Shown: in pieces, positions 1 through 5,769 of the stretch | How the letters are laid out: each line of letters starts with the position of its first letter | Position numbering within the stretch: position 1 is the first letter of the stretch | The notes under the pieces: model-generated | Seen by the model: the letters and a program-made list of their open reading frames with translations, nothing else | What the model was told of the DNA's origin: nothing | Database searches by the model: none | Translations under genes and position numbers: made by a program | Origin: an uncultured Bacilli bacterium | GTDB lineage: Bacteria > Bacillota_I > Bacilli_A > RF39 > UBA660 | Length of the DNA stretch: 10,343 nucleotides | Direction: 5' to 3' | Assembly: GCA_947623705.1 (NCBI GenBank) | Contig: CANQHT010000041.1 | Coordinates: 1-10,343, forward strand

Positions 1-13
1 TTTAGATGAAATG

Positions 14-45
14 AAAATAAACTAAGTTTATGCTTAGTCTATTTT
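14..45 (-). terminator. Probable bidirectional intrinsic terminator after the 61-residue gene
   Basis: An inverted repeat pairs ACTAAG with CTTAGT around a six-base loop (21-38). It extends outward through one mismatch into an A-rich/T-rich arm pair (14-19 with 40-45). Read on the minus strand the right arm is T-rich and is followed by more T-rich sequence, which fits the end of the thiI-containing transcript. The same shape works on the plus strand, so it could also stop a gene arriving from outside the left edge. The stem is AT-rich and therefore weak. Confidence 0.5.
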
Positions 46-93
46 ACGTTATTTATTTTTGACTGTGAATTGTAACACAAAATTTTGTAGAGT

Positions 94-279
94 TTATTTA
101 CTTATCTTTTTTCTTTCATTATGGGACTTACTTTTAAAAGCTTCTTTTTCCCTATTGGTTAAATCTTTTTGATTACTTTCGATATTATAACCATAAGGAT
201 TAAAAAAACTATGCATTCTTCCTTTAAAACTATTATCTAATAGATCACTACTTTTATAATAACTATTATCTCTTAACAT
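94..279 (-). CDS. Small basic hypothetical protein (61 aa) downstream of thiI
   Basis: I do not recognise this protein. It is 61 residues, hydrophilic and rich in Lys, Arg, Asn and Ser, with no membrane segment, no cysteine and no signal peptide. The C-terminal third (about residues 40-61) is strongly charged and probably helical; the middle has an aromatic, glycine-containing patch (FFNPYGYN, about 25-32). The start is supported by a GGTGAT ribosome binding site (283-288) three bases before the ATG, the same site type used by thiI and the nifS-like gene. It lies 43 bases after thiI with no terminator between, so it is probably the last gene of that operon. In Bacillus subtilis the gene near thiI encodes a small acid-soluble spore protein (sspA), but this sequence does not resemble that family. 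It could be RNA- or DNA-binding given its charge, but that is only a guess. Confidence 0.6.
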   Translation of the reverse strand: MLRDNSYYKSSDLLDNSFKGRMHSFFNPYGYNIESNQKDLTNREKEAFKSKSHNERKKISK

Positions 280-322
280 ATTATCACCATTTATATTATG
301 GTTTAATATCTTAATTTCATAC

Positions 323-1510
323 TTATAATAAATCTTGGTATTCTAAAGTATCATTTTGACTAATAGTAATAACTTTTCTTTCTTTAACCGCTTTATAAAT
401 CATTTCCTCAAAGTTGATTAATTTTTCATATTCTCTTGCTTTAGTTTTATCGGGATTTATAACGGGGTGTTCTGGTACAAAAATGGTACAGCAATCTTCA
501 TAAGGTAAGATACTAGTATCAAATGTATTAATTTTTTTCGCAATATCAATTATTTCTAATTTATCAAAACAAGCCACTGGTCTTATTACGGGAATACTTA
601 CAACTTCATTAATAACACTCATACTTGTTAAAGTTTGACTTGCTACTTGACCAATTGATTCCCCATTAACAATAACTTTAGCATTAATACGACTAGCCAC
701 AATAGCACTAATCCGGTACATCATTCGCCGCATAATCGTAATTAAATATTCTTTCGGAATATTTTTATAAATAGCTTCTTGAATTTCCGTAAAATTAATA
801 ATATGTAATTTAATATCATTATTATAAACCGCTAATTTTTGAGCTAGTTTCTTAACTTTATCTAAAGCGGCTTCACTAGTATGAGGAGGACTTTCAAAAT
901 AAATAGCCTCTAACTTCATCCCTCTTTTAATGGCAAGATATCCCGCAACTGGTGAATCAATTCCCCCACTAAGCATTAAAATACCTTTACCTAAACTAGA
1001 TACAGGATAGCCTCCTAAACCTTTAAGGCCATTAAAATAGATGAGTATTTCATTAAGCCTTACTTCCACATTAATAAGCATTTCGGGATTATGCACATCA
1101 ACTTTTAAATTAGGTATACTCTTTAAAATAAAACTGCCTAGTTCTTTACTTAATTCGACACTATTTAAAGGATAATTCTTATCACTTCTTTTGACTTCAA
1201 CTTTAAAAGTAGAAAATTCTTTATTCTTAAGTAACTCTAATAAATTATTTTTAATACTATCTAAATCTTTATCAGTTATTTTATAAGCCACAACTATTTC
1301 ATGGATTCCAAACACTTTTTGTAATTTACTAATTACTTCATCAAAATAATTATCATTAACTTTAATAAACATTCTCCCAAAGTCATAAGTAATCTCTACT
1401 TTATCTCCTAAAACTTTAGCTATGTTATTATTTAATATTTTAATAAAGAAATTTCGATTATCTTTCTTAGTTGATAATTCCCCATATTTTATGGTAATAA
1501 TCTTTTCCAT
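323..1510 (-). CDS. thiI: tRNA 4-thiouridine synthase / thiamine biosynthesis sulfur carrier ThiI
   Basis: ThiI adenylates uridine 8 of tRNA and transfers sulfur received from a cysteine desulfurase, giving 4-thiouridine; in some organisms it also feeds thiazole synthesis. The 395-residue product has an N-terminal ferredoxin-like region followed by a THUMP RNA-binding domain (about 60-165) and the PP-loop ATP pyrophosphatase domain, with SGGIDS at 181-186 in the context LMLSGGIDSPVAGY. Near the C-terminus is the family signature YEDCC (337-341) followed by a VPEHP turn. There is no C-terminal rhodanese domain. This matches the roughly 400-residue Bacillus form and differs from the longer E. 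coli enzyme, so sulfur relay must use the core cysteines or a partner. The ATG is preceded by a GGTGAT site that overlaps the last codons of the upstream desulfurase gene (gap of five bases), suggesting translational coupling. The two proteins are known functional partners in Bacillus. Confidence 0.95.
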   Translation of the reverse strand: MEKIITIKYGELSTKKDNRNFFIKILNNNIAKVLGDKVEITYDFGRMFIKVNDNYFDEVISKLQKVFGIHEIVVAYKITDKDLDSIKNNLLELLKNKEFSTFKVEVKRSDKNYPLNSVELSKELGSFILKSIPNLKVDVHNPEMLINVEVRLNEILIYFNGLKGLGGYPVSSLGKGILMLSGGIDSPVAGYLAIKRGMKLEAIYFESPPHTSEAALDKVKKLAQKLAVYNNDIKLHIINFTEIQEAIYKNIPKEYLITIMRRMMYRISAIVASRINAKVIVNGESIGQVASQTLTSMSVINEVVSIPVIRPVACFDKLEIIDIAKKINTFDTSILPYEDCCTIFVPEHPVINPDKTKAREYEKLINFEEMIYKAVKERKVITISQNDTLEYQDLL

Positions 1511-1515
1511 CTATA

Positions 1516-2637
1516 TCACCCACCGATTAAATTTTTTTGTTTCATATATTCTAACTCAAAAACTTCTAAAAATCTATTAATTTCTAAAACTGTTGTTAAA
1601 TGGGATAAACTAATTCTTAAATAAGACTTACTTCTTTCTAAATCATTATAGATAGCCATTACACTACCGGCGATAACATTTTCTTCTTTGCATCCCACAT
1701 AAAATTCTCGATTAGCAAGACTTTGAGCTAAAATTCGGGCATCTACTTTATCAAAACTTAAAGATAAAATATGGGGTATAGAATATTTCGTTTTATTAAT
1801 TTTAACGCCTTCTAAATTTTCTAACTTACTAACAATTCTTTCATTTAAAAGAGTTATATATCTTTCTCTTTTTTCCATTTCTTTTAAAGCATCTTTTAAG
1901 GCTACTTTCATACTAACGATTAAAGGTAAAGGTGGGATTCCGGGTTTAAAATTGGGATTCTTACTGCCATACATTAAAGGAGTCATTTTAACTTGACTAT
2001 TTTTATATAAAAAACCTATTCCTTTAGGACCATATATTTTATGAGATGAAACACTCCCTAAATCGATATCGCGGAAATTAACACTGGTTTTACCAATAGC
2101 TTCCGATAAATCAGAATGAAATATCGTATTAGGATTTTCTTTTTTAATAATTTGTCTTAGCATTTTTAAAGGTTGTCTTACTCCCGTTTCCGAATTAACT
2201 GCCCCAATACTTACCAAGATAGTATCTTCCCTAATTAATCTTTTTAAATCATCAAAACTAACTAAACCATCACGATCATTATCCACATAACTTATTTCAT
2301 AACCAATACTTTCTAAATATTCACAAATATTATAAATCGTACTATTTTCTAGTTTTGATACAATAATATGTTTACCTCTTTTGATATTTGCTAAAGCCAC
2401 TCCGATTAATGCCATATTATTCGCTTCCGTTTCCCCACTGGTATAAATTATTTCACTATCCATAACATTAAACATATTACTGATTTCTTTAGTTGTTTCA
2501 ATTAATAATTTCTTAGATTTTTCTCCTAAAGCATTATTTTCTCTTACCGAACCAATATATTCTTTCGATACTCTTACATAAGTATCTAAAGCTTCTAAAG
2601 ATATTGGGGTCGTTGCACTATAATCAAGATAAGTCAT
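1516..2637 (-). CDS. Cysteine desulfurase, NifS/IscS-like (NifZ-type partner of ThiI), divergent active site
   Basis: This is a PLP-dependent class V aminotransferase-fold protein of 373 residues, the usual length for IscS/NifS, expected to take sulfur from L-cysteine as an enzyme persulfide and pass it to ThiI. Family landmarks are YLDYSATTP (3-11), TSGETEANN (66-74), HSD with Asp176, and SSHKIYGPKG with the PLP lysine K200. Also present are LRISLS (340-345) and a candidate catalytic Cys316 in YVGCKEEN. Several normally conserved positions differ. The PLP-stacking His of the EH motif is Asn98 (KLENST). The Gln of the DAVQ motif is Glu179. The GGGQE/RSGT region reads YGSKNPNFKPGI, and the SGSAC motif around the Cys is absent. 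The gene starts the nifS-thiI transcript with its own promoter (2666-2674) and a GGTGA site (2645-2649) seven bases before ATG. Desulfurase identity is firm; activity is inferred from the kept Lys, Asp and Cys and from the thiI linkage. Confidence 0.88.
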   Translation of the reverse strand: MTYLDYSATTPISLEALDTYVRVSKEYIGSVRENNALGEKSKKLLIETTKEISNMFNVMDSEIIYTSGETEANNMALIGVALANIKRGKHIIVSKLENSTIYNICEYLESIGYEISYVDNDRDGLVSFDDLKRLIREDTILVSIGAVNSETGVRQPLKMLRQIIKKENPNTIFHSDLSEAIGKTSVNFRDIDLGSVSSHKIYGPKGIGFLYKNSQVKMTPLMYGSKNPNFKPGIPPLPLIVSMKVALKDALKEMEKRERYITLLNERIVSKLENLEGVKINKTKYSIPHILSLSFDKVDARILAQSLANREFYVGCKEENVIAGSVMAIYNDLERSKSYLRISLSHLTTVLEINRFLEVFELEYMKQKNLIGG

Positions 2638-2665
2638 CTTTTATTCACCACTCTATCCTATCAAA

Positions 2666-2674
2666 ATTATACCA
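2666..2674 (-). promoter_or_regulatory. Extended -10 promoter of the nifS-like/thiI operon
   Basis: On the minus strand the sequence TGGTATAAT gives a perfect TATAAT box with the TGn extension. No good -35 box is present at 16-18 bases (the best is an AT-rich TTAAAA), as is usual for extended -10 promoters. A start site about seven bases further on would leave a leader of roughly 20 bases containing the GGTGA ribosome binding site. The TG lies only one base beyond the T-run of the upstream terminator. Confidence 0.7.
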
Positions 2675-2675
2675 T

Positions 2676-2704
2676 AAAAATAGATGTCTTTTAAACACCT
2701 ATTT
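2676..2704 (-). terminator. Intrinsic terminator of the BspA-like gene
   Basis: On the minus strand a ten-base stem (left arm AAATAGGTGT, right arm ACATCTATTT, one G-U pair) closes a seven-base loop and runs directly into five T (2680-2676). It begins 24 bases after the surface-protein stop codon and separates that gene from the nifS-like promoter. Confidence 0.72.
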
Positions 2705-2728
2705 CATTTATTTTATAATTTATATTTA

Positions 2729-4891
2729 TTAATCTACTGTTGTAATATTATTAGTATAATCATAATCTGGATATATTTCTGTTAATCTATCTATTATAAA
2801 TTGTTCTTGACCTTTTTTAACTGTTATATGAATATTGGATGGTACACGATAAGAATTGGAACCAAACATATTATAATAACTATATTCAGTGGTTAATCCA
2901 TCAAATGTCGCTTTATTCATTTTTAATTCTGTTAAATTTGTACAACCATTAAACATATAATTCATATTTTCTACTTTTGAGGTATCAAAACTACTTAAAT
3001 CTAATGTGGTTCCTTCATAATAACGAAACATTTCACTCATACTTTCTACACTTGTTGTAATAAAATTTGGCCAATCTTTAAATGGTAAGTCAACTGTTGC
3101 TCCATCGAACATTCCACTCATATTGGTTACTTTTGATGTATCAAAAGTACTTAAATCTAGTTCGGTTCCTTGATATTGATTAAACATATTACTCATATCT
3201 TCTACATTAGTTGTTACAAAATTTGGCCAATTTTTAAATGATAAGTTAATTGATAATTGTACAAACATCCAACTCATATCGGTTACAGAAGATGTATCAA
3301 AGGTACTTAAATCTAATGAAGTTCCTTTATATCCATAAAACATATCATTCATATCAGTTACTTTTGAGGTATCAAAATTTGACCAATCTTTAAATGGTAA
3401 GTCGGTAGTTACAAATCTAAACATTCCGCTCATATTGGTTACTTTCGATGTATCAAATGTACTTAAATCTAAGTTAGTTCCTTTATAATATGCAAACATT
3501 CGTCCCATATTTTCTACATTCGTTGTTACAAAATTTGGCCAATCTTTAAATGGTAATTCAATTGATAACCTTTCAAACATAGAGTACATATTAGTTACTG
3601 AAGATGTATCAAAACTACTTAAATCTAGTTCGGTTCCTTGATATTGATAAAACATATTACTCATATCAGTTGCTGAAGAACCAAATCCCTCTGGAAATGT
3701 TATATTTGCATTAGATTTTCTAAACATATAACTCATATCAGTTACATGGGATGTGTCTAAACCGCTTAAATCTAAATCGACCATAGATCCATCTCCATAG
3801 AAATATGGTCCCATATCAAACATTCCTTCCATACTTATTGTTTCACTTGTATCTAAATTACTAAAATCAACACTTTGAAGTTTATTCATATAAGCAAAAA
3901 CTATGTTAAGATATTCAGCATATATTTTTGATTCTGAACCTATATAAAAATTGTATTCACCATTATGTTCATTTGTTTCTTCTACCCATGCAATAACACT
4001 GCCTTTTTTGGTTCCTTTTTCCGTGTCAGATAAATCTATGTATTTAACAATTTTACTATCTTCTAAATCACTTGGTATATAATTGACAAAGGCTGCGGAT
4101 ATTACATTTTCTCTAATACTACTATCAAACCATTCTTCCACTCCCGTAAACATTGGTACAATATCATCTACTGGCGTATCTTCGTAACCAAGTTTTACCA
4201 TATATGCTTTTTCTTCTAATCCTTTAACAGTACAAACTAAATTCTTGTTTGTTATTGTTAAATCGATTTCTTTTCCTGCTATATCATTTTGATCATCATC
4301 TCTATTTATGATATCTATATCAGTTGTTAATGTGGCTTCTCCATTCCCTGTTATTTTATATTTTACTTGTTTTTTATAGCCACCTTCACTTTGAGCATCT
4401 ATTATATCTTTTAAACTTATTTCAGTTGGTTCTATGGTACTCCCTTTTCCTCCAAAATAAATATTCCCATCTTCTACATCTATTACATTATCAGTTACTA
4501 AACTACCACTAGCTTCGATTAATAAATCTGATGTACATTCATATACTACATCATCATTTCCTTCACCATTTTTTATACTGGCTGTTGAGATAAGATGATT
4601 TTGTTTATCTAATTCATAATCTAAATCAGGATTTACTGTTGCATAATAATAGGTTCCGGCTTTTGTTTTGGCCATATCACTGGCTTTTATTTTGATATGT
4701 AACTTATTATTTGGCCCAGATAATGATGCTGTTCCATAACTTTCTATATCTTCTAGTGATCCAGTAAATGAGGTATTAGTTTCTGTATTACCTGTATTAG
4801 TTATTTGAAAAAAGGCAAAAGATGATGTTACTATTAATACTGTTAAGACTAATACTCCTAAAATTAACGATATTTTATTTTGTTTATTCAT
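2729..4891 (-). CDS. BspA-like leucine-rich-repeat (DUF285) surface protein, 720 aa
   Basis: This is a large exported protein. It has a charged N-terminus (MNKQNK), one hydrophobic segment (about 8-25) ending SSFAFFQ, then a beta-rich domain (about 30-230, Cys119 and Cys220 could pair). Next is the usual BspA lead-in (about 248-338, with GSVIAWVEE and YNFYIGS). From about 339 to 651 there are twelve 23-29-residue DUF285/LRR units of the form LDLSxFDTSxVTxMxxMF. These alternate with a longer type containing LPFKDWPNFVTTNVE. A C-terminal cap (about 652-720) follows. There is no LPxTG motif or C-terminal membrane helix, so anchoring is by an uncleaved N-terminus, or the protein is released. The hydrophobic segment with its FA/FF junction recalls TasA/camelysin-type signals, which is inference. 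An upstream TTG at 4897 is possible, but an AAGGAG site nine bases before the ATG at 4891 favours the ATG. BspA-family proteins are known adhesins and host- or matrix-binding proteins; the ligand here is unknown. A G-run promoter lies upstream. Confidence 0.9.
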   Translation of the reverse strand: MNKQNKISLILGVLVLTVLIVTSSFAFFQITNTGNTETNTSFTGSLEDIESYGTASLSGPNNKLHIKIKASDMAKTKAGTYYYATVNPDLDYELDKQNHLISTASIKNGEGNDDVVYECTSDLLIEASGSLVTDNVIDVEDGNIYFGGKGSTIEPTEISLKDIIDAQSEGGYKKQVKYKITGNGEATLTTDIDIINRDDDQNDIAGKEIDLTITNKNLVCTVKGLEEKAYMVKLGYEDTPVDDIVPMFTGVEEWFDSSIRENVISAAFVNYIPSDLEDSKIVKYIDLSDTEKGTKKGSVIAWVEETNEHNGEYNFYIGSESKIYAEYLNIVFAYMNKLQSVDFSNLDTSETISMEGMFDMGPYFYGDGSMVDLDLSGLDTSHVTDMSYMFRKSNANITFPEGFGSSATDMSNMFYQYQGTELDLSSFDTSSVTNMYSMFERLSIELPFKDWPNFVTTNVENMGRMFAYYKGTNLDLSTFDTSKVTNMSGMFRFVTTDLPFKDWSNFDTSKVTDMNDMFYGYKGTSLDLSTFDTSSVTDMSWMFVQLSINLSFKNWPNFVTTNVEDMSNMFNQYQGTELDLSTFDTSKVTNMSGMFDGATVDLPFKDWPNFITTSVESMSEMFRYYEGTTLDLSSFDTSKVENMNYMFNGCTNLTELKMNKATFDGLTTEYSYYNMFGSNSYRVPSNIHITVKKGQEQFIIDRLTEIYPDYDYTNNITTVD
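2939..3631 (-). repeat. Tandem 156-base repeats (four full copies plus a partial) coding LRR pairs
   Basis: Four 52-codon units cover residues 421-628 (3008-3631), followed by a 23-residue partial copy to about residue 651. Each unit is one 23-residue LRR plus one 29-residue LRR. The landmark TTGGCC or its variant TTGACC recurs at plus-strand G positions 3069, 3225, 3381 and 3537, exactly 156 bases apart each time, so no indels have accumulated. A degenerate 49-50-residue copy lies just upstream in the protein (residues 371-420, lacking about three residues). Copies 1 and 3 resemble each other, as do 2 and 4, suggesting an ancestral doubling of a two-unit (312-base) block. Confidence 0.85.
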
Positions 4892-4900
4892 ATGCAACTA

Positions 4901-4906
4901 CTCCTT
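4901..4906 (-). promoter_or_regulatory. Ribosome binding site fixing the BspA-like start at 4891
   Basis: AAGGAG on the minus strand lies nine bases before the ATG at 4891 but only three bases before the alternative in-frame TTG at 4897. The spacing supports the ATG. Confidence 0.75.
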
Positions 4907-4953
4907 CTTTTATTATAAACAATAGATAAGCAAATATTCTTTTATACGTATTA

Positions 4954-4962
4954 AGTATATCA
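4954..4962 (-). promoter_or_regulatory. Possible proximal extended -10 promoter of the BspA-like gene
   Basis: The minus-strand sequence TGATATACT is a TGn-extended -10 box (five of six matches to TATAAT). No convincing -35 box is present 16-18 bases upstream. A start near 4947 would give a leader of about 55 bases. It could supply basal expression independent of the G-run promoter further upstream. Confidence 0.4.
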
Positions 4963-4999
4963 TATAAATTTTATTAATTTCTACTCCAATGTCTTATTC

Positions 5000-5009
5000 T
5001 TGACACAAA
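5000..5009. repeat. Direct repeat TTGACACAAA, copy 1
   Basis: The ten-base sequence TTGACACAAA (plus-strand reading) occurs here and again at 5092-5101. The two copies flank the G-run promoter: this one is 18 bases downstream of its -10 box. A shared operator is possible but unproven. Confidence 0.35.
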
Positions 5010-5027
5010 TTTTACCTATCTATCTTT

Positions 5028-5055
5028 ATTATAGTATTCCCCCCCCCGAAATCAA
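5028..5055 (-). promoter_or_regulatory. Candidate phase-variable promoter: -35 and -10 separated by a nine-G run
   Basis: On the minus strand a TTGATT box (5055-5050, four of six consensus matches) is followed by TC, nine G, AATAC and then a perfect TATAAT box (5033-5028). The spacer is 16 bases, and one extra G would make the optimal 17. Promoters with a poly-G or poly-C spacer are known to switch expression by slipped-strand mispairing (for example Neisseria porA), and mycoplasma vlp genes use a poly-A version. Predicted transcription starts near 5021, giving a leader of about 130 bases to the surface-protein ATG. The boxes and the run are seen directly; variability is inferred. Confidence 0.65.
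5039..5047 (-). repeat. Homopolymer run of nine G (nine C on the plus strand)
   Basis: This is the longest G/C homopolymer in the window by a wide margin (the next longest noticed is five, inside the PBP gene) and is striking against the AT-rich background. It lies entirely within the -35/-10 spacer of the candidate promoter. Confidence 0.9.
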
Positions 5056-5091
5056 GGTTTGGAACTTATTTTCTTCAAAAATATCGTAAAT

Positions 5092-5101
5092 TTGACACAA
5101 A
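5092..5101. repeat. Direct repeat TTGACACAAA, copy 2
   Basis: Second copy of the ten-base sequence, 36 bases upstream of the -35 box of the G-run promoter. This copy also overlaps a small imperfect inverted repeat (ACAC AAAA GTGT core, 5095-5106) that continues towards the terminator of the HAD gene. Confidence 0.35.
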
Positions 5102-5105
5102 AGTG

Positions 5106-5138
5106 TAAAGAAAAAGTTTACTTTGTACTGGTAAACTT
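5106..5138 (-). terminator. Intrinsic terminator of the grpB-like/HAD pair
   Basis: An eight-base stem (AAGTTTAC with GTAAACTT, loop of nine) begins inside the HAD stop codon and is followed on the minus strand by a T-rich tail (TTTTTCTTT including the end of the stem). It separates the HAD transcript from the surface-protein promoter. Confidence 0.65.
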
Positions 5139-5769
5139 AAAGTAATTTTTCTAAATAATCTTTTATTTCTTCTAAATCTATAATATTAGAAATATCTTTG
5201 TTATCTGTTTCTCCATAATATAAAGCCTGCCAACCATTTTGTATAGGCATTAAATAATCACTATGAAGATTATCCCCAATATGTAAAAATTCTTCTGGTA
5301 AACAATTTAATTTATTTTCAATAATTTTATAACTTTCATTATCACTTTTAGTATAACCTAATTCATAAGAATAAAATATACCATCACAAATATTTATTAC
5401 ATCATCAGGAATACTACTCTTTTGTAAAACACAAGAATTAGAAAATAAAATGACTTTATAATTATGTTCTTTTAAATATTTAATTAATTCAATATCTTTA
5501 GTATGCATTTTAATTTCTTTATTATCTTGATATTTATTTTGAATAAATTCTTTTATATCTTTAGTTACTTTTATATTTAATTTTAAACAAAAATTATTTA
5601 CTAATTCCTCTAATGTTCCCTTACTTTTTTGAAAAACATCTTTATAAACTATTTTAACTTCATCATATGGTTTATTTATTAAACTGGCTAAATCTTTAAT
5701 ACTATAATTATTATCTTTAACATCTTTAAGTAAAGTTCCTCCAATATCAAAAGATACTACTTTAATCAT
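5137..5769 (-). CDS. HAD-superfamily hydrolase (subfamily I, Cap-containing), 210 aa
   Basis: This is a cytosolic phosphatase-type protein of 210 residues, typical for subfamily IA. Motif I is SFDIGGTLL with nucleophile Asp8; the usual second Asp of DxDGT is Gly10, a variant found in some HAD groups. Motif II is the Ser110 of VILFSNS. Motif III is the Lys141 of LGYTKSDNESY. Motif IV is HIGDNLHSDY with Asp166 and Asp171. The helical stretch between motifs I and II (about 20-90) is the expected C1 cap that selects the substrate. The first eight bases overlap the end of the grpB-like gene (ATGATTAA), with an AAGGAAG-type site shortly upstream, so translation is probably coupled. Substrate cannot be deduced; small phosphorylated metabolites are typical. 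Its loss of the second motif I Asp, the usual general acid, may lower phosphatase turnover. Confidence 0.85.
   Translation of the reverse strand: MIKVVSFDIGGTLLKDVKDNNYSIKDLASLINKPYDEVKIVYKDVFQKSKGTLEELVNNFCLKLNIKVTKDIKEFIQNKYQDNKEIKMHTKDIELIKYLKEHNYKVILFSNSCVLQKSSIPDDVINICDGIFYSYELGYTKSDNESYKIIENKLNCLPEEFLHIGDNLHSDYLMPIQNGWQALYYGETDNKDISNIIDLEEIKDYLEKLL

Noticed and set aside
77..88. Perfect 12-base palindrome ACAAAATTTTGT as an operator
   Set aside because: It is AT-only at its core, lies downstream of the last gene and has no promoter beside it. A palindrome of this kind is likely by chance in this composition.
2939..3631. Regular repeats as a CRISPR array
   Set aside because: The period is 156 bases, the repeats are coding and in frame, and there are no unique spacers between short identical repeats.
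4324..4512. Plus-strand open frame of 62 codons
   Set aside because: It lies opposite the surface-protein gene, has a low-complexity Leu/His/Tyr-rich translation and shows no supporting context. It is a shadow of the minus-strand coding sequence.
4913..4963. Sixteen-codon open frame (starting MIYLIRIKEY) as a leader peptide for the surface gene
   Set aside because: Its ATG has no ribosome binding site and overlaps the proximal -10 box. Such short frames are expected by chance in a 245-base gap.
5000..5035. Plus-strand promoter using TTGACA at 5000-5005, which would drive an antisense or small RNA
   Set aside because: The -35 match is perfect, but the nearest -10-like box (TATTAT at 5027) is 21 bases away and no plus-strand gene or terminator structure follows convincingly.
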